Below, in pieces: positions 16,776-25,154 of a stretch of DNA of 64,000 nt. Under the pieces are notes generated by a model. That model did no database searches, was not told where the DNA came from, and saw only the letters and a program-made list of their open reading frames with translations. The translations under genes and the position numbers were made by a program. Source of the DNA: Flavobacterium sp. AED (GTDB lineage: Bacteria > Bacteroidota > Bacteroidia > Flavobacteriales > Flavobacteriaceae); the NCBI RefSeq assembly GCF_000812945.1, contig NZ_JSYM01000003.1, forward strand, positions 395,918 through 459,917, read 5' to 3'. Position 1 is the first letter of the stretch; each line of letters starts with the position of its first letter.

Positions 16776-18002
16776 ATGAAAGATTTATTAAAGAAATTCG
16801 AAAATAAAGAACCTGAGATAGTTTTCCATTGGAAAGATGCTGAAACAGAAGCCGAAGGTTGGACTGTGATTAATTCTCTTCGTGGTGGCGCTGCTGGCGG
16901 CGGAACTCGTATGAGAAAAGGATTGGATATGAATGAAGTTTTGTCTTTGGCAAAAACAATGGAAGTGAAATTTTCGGTTTCAGGACCTGCTATTGGCGGT
17001 GCTAAATCCGGAATTAATTTTGACCCAAATGACCCAAGAAAAAAAGGCGTTTTGCAACGTTGGTACAAAGCAGTTTCTCCTTTATTGAAAAGTTATTACG
17101 GAACCGGAGGCGATTTGAATGTGGATGAAATTCATGAAGTTATCCCCATGACGGAAGAATGTGGTGTTTGGCATCCACAAGAAGGCGTTTTTAATGGACA
17201 TTTCAAACCTACCGAAGCAGATAAAATCAACAGAATTGGTCAATTGCGTCAAGGTGTGGTTAAAGTAATTGAGAATCCAAAATTCTCACCGGATGTTTCT
17301 CGAAAATATACCATTGCAGATATGATAACCGGTTTTGGCGTTGCCGAAGCAGTTCGTAATTATTACACTATTTATGGCGGCGATGTAAAAGGCAAGAAAG
17401 CCATTGTTCAAGGCTTTGGAAATGTAGGATCAGCCGCAGCATTTTATTTGGCCGAAATGGGAGCAAAAATCATCGGTATTATTGATAGAGATGGCGGATT
17501 AATAAATGAAGAAGGTTTTACTTTTGAAGAAATAAAAGCATTATTCCTTGCTAAAGACGGAAACAAACTGGTTGCCGAAAACATGATTCCTTTTGAAGAA
17601 ATCAATAAAAAAATCTGGACAATCGGTGCTGAAATATTTACCCCTTGTGCAGCTTCCAGATTAGTGGCCCAATCTCAAATTGATAGCTTGATCGCTAATG
17701 GTCTTGAAGTAATTTCATGTGGTGCTAATGTTCCTTTTGCAGACAAAGAAATATTTTTCGGTCCAATTATGGAAGATGTAGATCATAAAGTGAGTTTGAT
17801 TCCTGATTTTATTTCTAATTGTGGAATGGCTCGCGTTTTTGCTTATTTCATGGAAAAGAAAGTACAAATGACGGATGAAGCTATCTTTCAAGACACATCA
17901 GAAACCATTAAAAAGGCAATTGAAAAAGCACATGATTTGAATCCAAGCAAAACAAATATTAGTGCCACTGCTTTCGAAATTGCATTGAAACAGCTTACTT
18001 AA
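16776..18002 (+). CDS. Glu/Leu/Phe/Val dehydrogenase family protein
   Basis: A 408-residue NAD(P)-dependent amino-acid dehydrogenase, which would interconvert an amino acid and its 2-oxoacid plus ammonia. The substrate domain holds GGAAGGGTRMRKG and GGAKSGINFDP (Lys77, the likely ammonia/substrate lysine). YGTGGDLNVDE follows at 108-118, and the Rossmann motif is VQGFGNVGSAAA (GFGNVGS at 213-219). The motifs differ from classic hexameric GdhA, so glutamate is not assured; a leucine or valine preference is possible. A terminator follows. Confidence 0.88.
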   Translation: MKDLLKKFENKEPEIVFHWKDAETEAEGWTVINSLRGGAAGGGTRMRKGLDMNEVLSLAKTMEVKFSVSGPAIGGAKSGINFDPNDPRKKGVLQRWYKAVSPLLKSYYGTGGDLNVDEIHEVIPMTEECGVWHPQEGVFNGHFKPTEADKINRIGQLRQGVVKVIENPKFSPDVSRKYTIADMITGFGVAEAVRNYYTIYGGDVKGKKAIVQGFGNVGSAAAFYLAEMGAKIIGIIDRDGGLINEEGFTFEEIKALFLAKDGNKLVAENMIPFEEINKKIWTIGAEIFTPCAASRLVAQSQIDSLIANGLEVISCGANVPFADKEIFFGPIMEDVDHKVSLIPDFISNCGMARVFAYFMEKKVQMTDEAIFQDTSETIKKAIEKAHDLNPSKTNISATAFEIALKQLT

Positions 18003-18032
18003 AAAATAGCATTCATAAAACATATTGGAACT

Positions 18033-18080
18033 GGGATTAAGTAGATTATTCAACATCTATTTAATCCCTTTTCTTATTTC
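18033..18080 (+). terminator. Terminator after the amino-acid dehydrogenase
   Basis: GGGATTAAGTAGAT (18033-18046) pairs with ATCTATTTAATCCC (18055-18068) through a 14-bp stem with one G-T pair and an 8-base loop. A T-rich tail (TTTTCTTATTTC) follows. Confidence 0.82.
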
Positions 18081-18195
18081 TAATTTTAAATAAAAGCAAA
18101 CTTATTTATATTCCCTCAGTAGCTTTTTACTCTTGACAATTTTTAGTACTTTTCAACGTTTTTTAGTAATACACTTTTTTAAATTTAAAATACAA

Positions 18196-19095
18196 ATGAG
18201 TTCCACCATTTCATCAGACCAAAAGAAATCTTTAGCAATATCAATTCTTTTGTATGCGACAATGTTGTTAATTTTATTTTTCATACGCTTTTGGCCACCA
18301 GCAAACTTGGCTGAACTTGCCGGAGGTGGTGGAGGTGGCGGCGTTACCGTTAATTTTGGAGATAGCGATTTAGGATCTGGAGCGAATTATAAAAGCGAAG
18401 TGCTGCAAGTAAAAAATCAAACCAAACAAACACCAACAAAAACAATACCTCAAGAAGCTATCTTATCCCAGGAAAACAGTACCGAAGAAAGTGTTGTCAT
18501 TCCTCAAAAAGAAAAACCTAAAAAACCAATAACTGTTGTAAAGGAAGAACCTAAACCGGTGGTTGTAAAACCTAAAGTTTCCAATAATACTAACGATGCG
18601 TTATCCAGTATTCTAAAAGGTTCCAATAAAGGTGGTGATGGCGATGACAAAGCTGCCGGAAATAAAGGAAAATCAAACGGAAGTTTAAGTTCTAATGGTT
18701 ATTACGGAACTGGAGGTTCCGGTGGAGGAACAGGTGGCGGAAATGGCACTGGAAACGGAATAGGGACTGGTAGTGGATATGGCTCTGGAAGTGGAGGAGG
18801 AAACGGAAGTGGTTCCGGAGGCGGTAGCGGTTACTCCTTAGGAAACAGAAAAGCAGTTTCTAAACCAGCACCTAAATACACCTGTAACGAAGAAGGAAAA
18901 GTTGTTGTAGAAGTTTCTGTAGATAGAAATGGACGAACTATAAATGCAATTGCCGGTATAAAAGGAACCACTAATACAGCGCGATGTTTGCTAGATCAAG
19001 CAAGAATCGCAGCGATGAATACTAAATGGGATGCCAGCAGTGATGCCCCGGAAAAACAAGTGGGCAAGATTGTTTACAATTTCAATTTAAATTAA
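18196..19095 (+). CDS. TonB-like energy transducer
   Basis: A 299-residue protein with TonB layout: a short cytoplasmic start, one transmembrane helix (LAISILLYATMLLILFFIRF, about residues 13-32), a Lys/Pro-rich stretch (KEKPKKPITVVKEEPKPVVV), a long Gly/Ser-rich linker near residues 165-215, and a C-terminal TonB-like domain (EGKVVVEVSVDRNGRTINAI). It should carry inner-membrane energy to TonB-dependent receptors such as the SusC protein of this window. ATG 18196 is chosen over an upstream in-frame ATG at 18133 because it places the helix normally. It faces exbB-exbD across a shared terminator. Confidence 0.8.
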   Translation: MSSTISSDQKKSLAISILLYATMLLILFFIRFWPPANLAELAGGGGGGGVTVNFGDSDLGSGANYKSEVLQVKNQTKQTPTKTIPQEAILSQENSTEESVVIPQKEKPKKPITVVKEEPKPVVVKPKVSNNTNDALSSILKGSNKGGDGDDKAAGNKGKSNGSLSSNGYYGTGGSGGGTGGGNGTGNGIGTGSGYGSGSGGGNGSGSGGGSGYSLGNRKAVSKPAPKYTCNEEGKVVVEVSVDRNGRTINAIAGIKGTTNTARCLLDQARIAAMNTKWDASSDAPEKQVGKIVYNFNLN

Positions 19096-19114
19096 ATACC
19101 AATAATTTAAACAT

Positions 19115-19149
19115 AAAAAAAATGCCTCGACTTATCGAGGCATTTTTTA
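19115..19149. terminator. Bidirectional terminator between tonB-like and exbD
   Basis: AATGCCTCGA (19121-19130) pairs perfectly with TCGAGGCATT (19135-19144) around a CTTA loop. A-rich sequence precedes it and T-rich sequence follows, so it can end transcription from both convergent units. Confidence 0.88.
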
Positions 19150-19216
19150 TATAATTTACAATCATCCGAAGAAAAATCTCAACTATGCAATTGCTTATTA
19201 AAAACTCGCAATGACG

Positions 19217-19612
19217 TTACTTTGGACTGGTAGCAATCACAAACTTCAAATTATTTTTTACCCCTATTTGCAATACATCAACTAAGTCTTGCACTTGCAA
19301 ATTAAATGGGATTCTCACGACAACCGTTTGATCCTTTTCACTATTCATTTTAGACATTAAAGTCGCCTCTAGTTCCTCAAATGCTACCGGTTGTTTGTCG
19401 ATATAGAATTTCTTGTCTTCGGTAACTGACAAACTGATGTATTGCTTGTTGGTTTTCTCGTTAGCCTTAGCTTTTGGTAATGTCATTTTTATAACATTAG
19501 GATTAGCCAAAGTGGATATGATCAGGAAAAACAACAACAAGAAAAACATAATATCACTTAATGACGAAGTAGCCACTTCGGCATGAAATCTTCTTTTTCG
19601 TTTTATAGACAT
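19217..19612 (-). CDS. exbD: ExbD/TolR-family biopolymer transport protein
   Basis: A 131-residue ExbD/TolR protein, part of the proton-driven motor that energises TonB. It has one N-terminal transmembrane helix with the conserved aspartate Asp20 (SSLSDIMFFLLLFFLIIST) and a small periplasmic domain. The basic start MSIKRKRRFHAEV is usual for the family. It begins one base after the exbB stop, so the pair is translated from one message. ExbD is preferred over TolR because of the TonB-like gene opposite it. Confidence 0.88.
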   Translation of the reverse strand: MSIKRKRRFHAEVATSSLSDIMFFLLLFFLIISTLANPNVIKMTLPKAKANEKTNKQYISLSVTEDKKFYIDKQPVAFEELEATLMSKMNSEKDQTVVVRIPFNLQVQDLVDVLQIGVKNNLKFVIATSPK

Positions 19613-19613
19613 G

Positions 19614-20309
19614 TTACGATCTTTGAATAATATTTACGAATTCCAGTATCTGTTTTTGAATTTTCAAAGCAAAATTATCAATTTTTCCGTTTAATAAGTG
19701 ATATGCGCTATACGCAATAATACCAACTAATAATCCAGAACCACTACTGATCATTTTCTCGTATAAACCACCAGAGATATTACCAATACTAATATTTTCA
19801 GTAACCGAAATACTATAAAATATTTTAATTACTCCTGAAATAGTTCCAATAAATCCTAAAGTTGGCGCAATCCCTGCAATAAGACCTAATTGACCCAAAT
19901 GCTTCTCCATTTCTCCAATTTCAATGTCGGCAGCGCGATCCATATTAGATTCAATTTCGGCAATAGGTCTGCCAATAACAAGAATTCCTTCTTTAATAAT
20001 GTTCCCGGAAGACGTGTTGCTTCTTTCAGCGATAGATCGAGCCAATTCCAAATTACCTGAATTTAGATTATCTCTTACATCTAACATCAATCGGTGATCA
20101 ATTTTCGATGCTTTATTAATATATAAAGTACGTTCTATAATCAAATAAAAAGTATAGAATAATAGGATTGAAATTGGGATTAAGAAGAACCCTCCTTTTA
20201 AAATAAATTCCAAAACAGAGATTTCAGTATTTGGTGCAATTTTCTCGATTACTACGTTTGACGCAGCATTAGCAATAGTGTCGGCCTGTAATTGTATAAA
20301 ACTAAACAT
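19614..20309 (-). CDS. exbB: MotA/TolQ/ExbB proton channel protein
   Basis: A 231-residue ExbB/TolQ protein with three membrane helices: near residues 38-62 (GGFFLIPISILLFYTFYLII), 140-165 (GLIAGIAPTLGFIGTISGVI) and 185-210 (SGSGLLVGIIAYSAYHLL). The APTLGFIGTISG segment is the family hallmark in the proton path. With ExbD it forms the inner-membrane channel for the TonB system. An N-terminal extension of about 35 residues precedes the first helix. Confidence 0.88.
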   Translation of the reverse strand: MFSFIQLQADTIANAASNVVIEKIAPNTEISVLEFILKGGFFLIPISILLFYTFYLIIERTLYINKASKIDHRLMLDVRDNLNSGNLELARSIAERSNTSSGNIIKEGILVIGRPIAEIESNMDRAADIEIGEMEKHLGQLGLIAGIAPTLGFIGTISGVIKIFYSISVTENISIGNISGGLYEKMISSGSGLLVGIIAYSAYHLLNGKIDNFALKIQKQILEFVNIIQRS

Positions 20310-20438
20310 ATATTATTATTGATTTTTACTCATTAATTCTAAAAATTATTTCAATTTTGCAATAAAGATACTTTTCGATGTACTATTAAACTAAAAAAAT
20401 CGAAAAATATTTTAAACAACTACTATTTTATTCAAAAA

Positions 20439-21674
20439 ATGAACTATCAGGAAACTATAAATTGGATGTTTAATCAACTCCCGATGTACCAACTGCAGGG
20501 CGCTTCGGCCTATAAAAAAGATTTAACCAACACGCATTTACTAATAGATCATCTTGACAATCCTCAAGAAAAAATAAAATGCATTCATGTTGCAGGAACT
20601 AACGGAAAAGGTTCTACCTCGCACATGCTGGCTTCCATACTACAGGAAGCGGGCTATAAAGTGGGATTATACACTTCTCCTCATCTAAAAGATTTCCGGG
20701 AGCGCATCAAAATTAACGGAATGGAAATTTCTGAAGCATTTGTTACTGATTTTACAAATAAGCACAAAGCTTTTTTTGAAGCAAATGATATGAGTTTCTT
20801 TGAAATGACCGTTGGATTGGCTTTTGATTATTTTGCAAAAGAAAAAGTGGACATCACCATTATAGAAGTTGGAATGGGCGGAAGATTAGACGCTACCAAT
20901 GTCATTACGCCACTTGTATCCGTTATTACAAATATTGGATTGGATCATACCCAATTTCTTGGCAACACACTTGAAGCTGTTGCTTTTGAAAAAGCGGGAA
21001 TTATAAAACCAAACATTCCCGTAGTGATTGGAGAATATACTCCTGAAACCAAACCCGTTTTTTTGGCGAAAGCCAAAGAATGCAACTCCGAAATCTATTT
21101 TGCTTCCGATTCAATTACAGAAACCTATCCTTCTGATTTAATTGGCGATTATCAACTCCATAATAAAAAAACCGCAATACAAACAATTGCTATTTTAAAT
21201 GCGCAAAAAGAATTTAAAGTCTTCCAGGATGATATCAAATCTGGTTTGCTTCTGGTTGTAAAAAATACAGGACTTCAAGGAAGATGGCAACAACTAGGTG
21301 AATCCCCAAAAGTTATTTGCGACACCGCACACAACAAAAACGGATTAGAAATTGTCATGAACCAGATTCAAAAAGAAACGTTCGAAAAACTACATATTGT
21401 ACTTGGAATGGTCAATGACAAAGATTTAGATGAAGTTTTACCTTTATTCCCAAAGAATGCCATTTATTATTTCTGTAAACCAAACATTCCCCGTGGTTTA
21501 GACGCTGCCATTTTACAAGAAAAAGCAAAAACACATCATCTTAATGGAAACACATATACCTCTGTAACAGACGCTTATGAGTCATCTAAGAATACTGCCA
21601 CAAAAAATGATTTTATCTTTATTGGTGGCAGTACGTTTGTAGTAGCTGAATTGCCTTTAAATAAAGGGATTTAA
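20439..21674 (+). CDS. folC: Folylpolyglutamate synthase / dihydrofolate synthase
   Basis: A 411-residue Mur-ligase-type enzyme that adds glutamate to dihydropteroate and to folates. The ATP loop is GTNGKGST (residues 53-60), followed by SPHLKDFRERI, EVGMGGRLDATN and GLDHTQFLG, all typical of FolC. The C-terminal domain carries ICDTAHNKNGL. It is divergent from exbB. No terminator hairpin is seen directly after the stop, only the AACTAATT inverted repeat described separately. Confidence 0.94.
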   Translation: MNYQETINWMFNQLPMYQLQGASAYKKDLTNTHLLIDHLDNPQEKIKCIHVAGTNGKGSTSHMLASILQEAGYKVGLYTSPHLKDFRERIKINGMEISEAFVTDFTNKHKAFFEANDMSFFEMTVGLAFDYFAKEKVDITIIEVGMGGRLDATNVITPLVSVITNIGLDHTQFLGNTLEAVAFEKAGIIKPNIPVVIGEYTPETKPVFLAKAKECNSEIYFASDSITETYPSDLIGDYQLHNKKTAIQTIAILNAQKEFKVFQDDIKSGLLLVVKNTGLQGRWQQLGESPKVICDTAHNKNGLEIVMNQIQKETFEKLHIVLGMVNDKDLDEVLPLFPKNAIYYFCKPNIPRGLDAAILQEKAKTHHLNGNTYTSVTDAYESSKNTATKNDFIFIGGSTFVVAELPLNKGI

Positions 21675-21718
21675 CTTTGCGCAATAATTATCTTCAAAAA
21701 TAAATTGTTTATTTCCGC

Positions 21719-21741
21719 AACTAATTGACTCATAATTAGTT
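21719..21741. promoter_or_regulatory. 8-bp inverted repeat upstream of the duplicated-domain gene
   Basis: AACTAATT and AATTAGTT flank a 7-base spacer, 50 bases before the ATG at 21792. It could be an operator for that gene or a weak hairpin after folC. There is no T-run, and the site is AT-rich, so chance is possible. Confidence 0.25.
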
Positions 21742-21791
21742 AAATTTATGTGACTATTTTTATTCATTAATCACTTAATTCTTAAACTATT

Positions 21792-22586
21792 ATGAAAAAG
21801 AAAGACAATTTAGCATTGAGATTGTTAATTTTAACATTCATGTTAAGCATCGGAATGTTTGCTCAAGAGGACCCTAAACCTGTATTTATTACAGTGACGA
21901 CATTACACAGAAATTTAGATACGGATAGGAAAGACTGGAAACAAACCGAACAAGAATACTTTGACAAAGTCACCAGTAAGAACGATTTAATAATTGGCTC
22001 CGAAATTCTTAATCATTATTTTACAGAAAATAGTTCTGAGGTTTTACTGGTATCTGTTTTTAAAACTTGGGAAGACATCGAAAAATCTAATGATGTTTCT
22101 AATGAATTAATTAAAAAAGGTTGGCCAGATGAAAAAATCAGAAAGGCCTTTTTTGATAAATACAATACGTATTACGGCCCTATGCATTCTGATGAAATCT
22201 ATTCTTCAATTACAGGATCTAAAGAATTCAAACCCACTTCAAAAGAACCTATGGTTGTCTATATCCGAAAATCTCAAATGTCGCTGAATGGTCAAGGAAA
22301 AGGCATGAAAGAATTTAATGAAAAAATAACCATGAACAACCCTTATATCAAAGGATATTACCCAAATCGTCATGCTTGGGGATCTGACAGCAGGGATTTT
22401 CTCGAAGCTTATTATTATGATTCCTTATCCGATTTAGAAAAATCCAGCGATAAACAAACGGAGTTAATAAAAACAACTTGGCCAAAAGAAGATGATCGAA
22501 AAGTATTTTTTGATGGATTGAACAAAGCTTTTACAGGCATTCATGGTGATTTCATTTACCATAACGAACCTTCACTTTCCAAATAA
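21792..22586 (+). CDS. Secreted protein with two copies of an unrecognised domain
   Basis: I do not recognise this 264-residue protein. It begins with a signal peptide (LALRLLILTFMLSIGMFAQ). The rest consists of two similar units of about 110 residues: near 30-137 and 148-258. Matching landmarks are PVFITV / PMVVYI at the starts, TWEDIEKS / SLSDLEKS in the middle, and GWPDEKIRKAFFDKYN... GPMHSDEIY / TWPKEDDRKVFFDGLN... GIHGDFIYH at the ends. The size and pattern suggest paired alpha/beta (ferredoxin-like or dimeric alpha-beta-barrel) domains, but that is a guess. It is flanked by folC and a long hairpin, so probably monocistronic. Confidence 0.8.
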   Translation: MKKKDNLALRLLILTFMLSIGMFAQEDPKPVFITVTTLHRNLDTDRKDWKQTEQEYFDKVTSKNDLIIGSEILNHYFTENSSEVLLVSVFKTWEDIEKSNDVSNELIKKGWPDEKIRKAFFDKYNTYYGPMHSDEIYSSITGSKEFKPTSKEPMVVYIRKSQMSLNGQGKGMKEFNEKITMNNPYIKGYYPNRHAWGSDSRDFLEAYYYDSLSDLEKSSDKQTELIKTTWPKEDDRKVFFDGLNKAFTGIHGDFIYHNEPSLSK

Positions 22587-22592
22587 ATTATA

Positions 22593-22646
22593 AATTTTCA
22601 AATAAACTCCGTCTTGCAATCTATAATCGGAGTTTATTTGAAAATT
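22593..22646 (+). terminator. Long perfect hairpin after the duplicated-domain gene
   Basis: AATTTTCAAATAAACTCCG (22593-22611) pairs without mismatch with its complement at 22628-22646 around a 16-base loop, six bases after the stop codon. The GC-rich core next to TTTATTTG resembles an intrinsic terminator whose U-tract is folded into the stem; no separate T-run follows. It may also stabilise the 3' end of the mRNA. Confidence 0.65.
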
Positions 22647-22722
22647 CAATCAAACCTAATAAACTAAATACCAATTAAATATAAATTCTTTCGAAAAAAT
22701 ATTAAAATTTGTGCAGAAATGT

Positions 22723-22753
22723 TTTGGATAAGCGAAAAACAAGCTTATATTTG
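22723..22753 (+). promoter_or_regulatory. Promoter of tRNA-Val (full Bacteroidota consensus)
   Basis: TTTG at 22723-22726 is followed after exactly 19 bases by TATATTTG at 22746-22753, a full match to TTTG-N19-TAnnTTTG, the motif of the Bacteroidota primary sigma factor. The tRNA begins about 40 bases downstream. This is the clearest promoter in the window. Confidence 0.85.
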
Positions 22754-22792
22754 CACTCGCAATAAGGTAATGAAAATTACTAAATTGTACTA

Positions 22793-22867
22793 GGGCGATT
22801 AGCTCAGCTGGTTCAGAGCACCTCGTTTACACCGAGGGGGTCGGGGGTTCGAACCCCTCATCGCCCA
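22793..22867 (+). tRNA. tRNA-Val (anticodon TAC)
   Basis: A complete cloverleaf is seen. The acceptor stem is GGGCGAT with ATCGCCC, the D stem GCTC/GAGC, and the anticodon stem CCTCG/CGAGG with loop TTTACAC (anticodon TAC, valine). The T arm is GGGGG-TTCGAAC-CCCTC. The CCA end is not encoded and would be added enzymatically. It is a single tRNA gene with its own promoter and terminator. Confidence 0.97.
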
Positions 22868-22870
22868 CAA

Positions 22871-22902
22871 AAAACTTCATTAGAAATAATGGAGTTTTTT
22901 TT
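22871..22902 (+). terminator. Terminator of tRNA-Val
   Basis: AACTTCATTA pairs with TAATGGAGTT (one G-T pair) around a GAAA tetraloop, followed by eight T residues, directly after the tRNA. Confidence 0.87.
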
Positions 22903-22940
22903 ATGCTTATATTTTTCTAAATTTTCAGGATTACCCCTTG

Positions 22941-24860
22941 TTATTTCCTAAGCCACAATACATCATAAGCGCTAATAAAGTTTTTTTCGTGAATCTCAAT
23001 ATCAGTTGCCGTTAGCAAATTATACATTTTATCTCCACTAAAATCAGCAAACAAACTTCTTTCAAAAACAGTATCAAATTCAGAAAAATTCACAATAACA
23101 CATATCTCCTCCCCTTTGCTATCCGTTTTTTTATATACTAACAAATGTGTATTCCCGTAATCAATAAATTCTAAATCATTATTATCTGCGAAAGCTGGAG
23201 TTTGCTTCCTGATTTCAATTAATTGCTTTAACTGTTTATAAACCTGAGCTTGTGCCGATGCAGAATCTTCTATGTTTTCGACCAAACTCCAATTCATTTT
23301 AGAACGGTGCAACCAGCGGTTATCATACTTCTTACTTTCATCATTTAAGTAATCGTAATTATTTGGCAGAGCAACCTCATCTCCACTATAAATCATTGGC
23401 AAACCACCTAAAGACAAAATAACAGCATGCTGTAAATTGATACGTTTTATAGCTAGTTGAATTTGTTCTTGATTATTTTCTTTTAATGCTTTTTCAAAAC
23501 CACATAATGCCGCCATAGAGCCAGAAATACGGGCATTACCAGTTTCATGCTCAATCATAAAACGCGCACCCAATGCAAAACTGCCATTAAAACCATCACA
23601 ATAATGTTTTAAAATATACAAGCGATGCTGTAAACTGTCTAATCCAAGTTCAGTAACTAATTTGTCATCAAATCCCAGTCCTATATCATCATGACAACGG
23701 GCATAATTTATCCAGGTTGTATTTCTTGGTTTTTTAGGAACCGCTTTGATTGATTTTTTAAGTAAATTAGTATTTCGCGTAGCCAAAGCTTCCCAACTCA
23801 ACGCCATAAAATTAGCATTATACGCAATGTCACACTCATCACCTTGAGCTACTCCTTCACCAAAATACTTTATAATTTCCTCAGGAGCCACAATCGCTTC
23901 AGCAATATAGGCAACACCCGGAGCCACAATCTGACCACATAATTTAAAGAGCTGCAACAAAGAATGAACTTCCGGTAAATTTTGATTAAATTTCCCTATT
24001 ACCTTCCACATGAAAGCTACAGCATCTAAACGAAAAATATCTATTCCTTTATTAGACCAAAACAACATGGTGTCTATCATTTCCACTAGAACCATTGGAT
24101 TCTTATAATTCAAATCCCATTGATAGCCATAAAATAAAGTCATTACCCATTGATCACTCTCTGGCAAATAGGTGAAATTCCCAGGTGAAGTATCCGGAAA
24201 AATTTCAATCATTGTTTGTTCATAAGCATTCGGTAAATTTCTGTCTGGAAAAAAATAGAAAAAATCTTTGTACTTTGGATGCCCTTTACGAGCCTCAACA
24301 GCCCATTGATGCTGATCTGCACAATGATTGAGCACAAAATCCATAATTAAATTCATATCATTTTTTTGAAACTCTTGTACCAAAGCTTCAAAATCCTTCA
24401 TTGTTCCAAATTTAGGATTCACCTCACGGTAATTACGCACAGCATAACCGCCATCATTTTCAAATTCTGGCACATCCAAAAAAGGCATTAGATGCACTGT
24501 GTTAATTCCCAAATCTCTGAAGTAAGGGATTTTCTCTTTCAATCCATTAAAATCAGTATTAAAAAGATCAACATACAACATCATCCCAACAATTTTCTCA
24601 CTAGAATACCAATTAGGATTAGAAACACGCGTCATATCGCGTTTCTTTTGCAAAGCAGAACGTTCTTCAAAATTCTTGACCAAAGACTTCAATAATAAAT
24701 CAAACGCCTCATCTTTATAAGGACTATTGGAATATAATTTTTGATATAAATCACTAATAATTGGAAAATTTGCTCCCAATCTTAAATGAAAATTCTTGTC
24801 TTTAATTTTTATATCTTCCAAGAAAACATTCAATTTCGATAACTTTTCAGCCTGTTGCAT
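22941..24860 (-). CDS. Amylosucrase-like GH13 enzyme
   Basis: A 639-residue GH13 protein that closely follows amylosucrase, which builds alpha-1,4-glucan from sucrose and releases fructose. An N-terminal helical domain precedes the barrel. Barrel motifs are DFVLNHCADQHQWA (about 174-187), the nucleophile Asp279 in GIDIFRLDAVAFMWK, the acid/base Glu321 in YIAEAIVAPEEI and the third carboxylate Asp391 in YARCHDDIG. Spacing matches known amylosucrases of about 636 residues. There is no signal peptide, so it acts in the cytoplasm. Sucrose hydrolase or phosphorylase activity cannot be excluded. A Nudix-like regulator gene lies upstream on the same strand. Confidence 0.82.
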   Translation of the reverse strand: MQQAEKLSKLNVFLEDIKIKDKNFHLRLGANFPIISDLYQKLYSNSPYKDEAFDLLLKSLVKNFEERSALQKKRDMTRVSNPNWYSSEKIVGMMLYVDLFNTDFNGLKEKIPYFRDLGINTVHLMPFLDVPEFENDGGYAVRNYREVNPKFGTMKDFEALVQEFQKNDMNLIMDFVLNHCADQHQWAVEARKGHPKYKDFFYFFPDRNLPNAYEQTMIEIFPDTSPGNFTYLPESDQWVMTLFYGYQWDLNYKNPMVLVEMIDTMLFWSNKGIDIFRLDAVAFMWKVIGKFNQNLPEVHSLLQLFKLCGQIVAPGVAYIAEAIVAPEEIIKYFGEGVAQGDECDIAYNANFMALSWEALATRNTNLLKKSIKAVPKKPRNTTWINYARCHDDIGLGFDDKLVTELGLDSLQHRLYILKHYCDGFNGSFALGARFMIEHETGNARISGSMAALCGFEKALKENNQEQIQLAIKRINLQHAVILSLGGLPMIYSGDEVALPNNYDYLNDESKKYDNRWLHRSKMNWSLVENIEDSASAQAQVYKQLKQLIEIRKQTPAFADNNDLEFIDYGNTHLLVYKKTDSKGEEICVIVNFSEFDTVFERSLFADFSGDKMYNLLTATDIEIHEKNFISAYDVLWLRK

Positions 24861-24922
24861 ATTTATATAAATTTTTACCTATTTATCATTATTTATCTTA
24901 AAATAATATAGAGTCCTATTTC

Positions 24923-24930
24923 CAAAGATA
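24923..24930 (-). promoter_or_regulatory. -7 promoter element for the amylosucrase gene
   Basis: On the minus strand this reads TATCTTTG, a TAnnTTTG match, 63 bases upstream of the start codon. No matching -33 TTTG was found. It suggests the gene has a promoter separate from the regulator gene. Confidence 0.4.
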
Positions 24931-25036
24931 AAATGATTTTAAATATAATAAAAAAATGCATCCCGAAAAAAAATTACATTAAGAACCTAATTTATTACAA
25001 AAATAACAAAGACATTATTCATTATTATTTCCAAGC

Positions 25037-25066
25037 ATAAAGGCTACCCTTTCGGATAGCCTTTAT
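25037..25066. terminator. Hairpin between the Nudix-like regulator and amylosucrase genes
   Basis: ATAAAGGCTA (25037-25046) pairs perfectly with TAGCCTTTAT (25057-25066), with a 10-base loop. It lies 89 bases after the regulator's stop codon and 177 bases before the amylosucrase start on the minus strand. The T-run is weak on both sides. It probably separates the two transcripts. Confidence 0.6.
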
Positions 25067-25154
25067 CGTTTATTATTCTTCAAATTGGTTTTAAAAATGC
25101 ATTTCATTCCACTTTATATTCTTTTTTTTGAATCAATCATGGAACATAGAAAAA

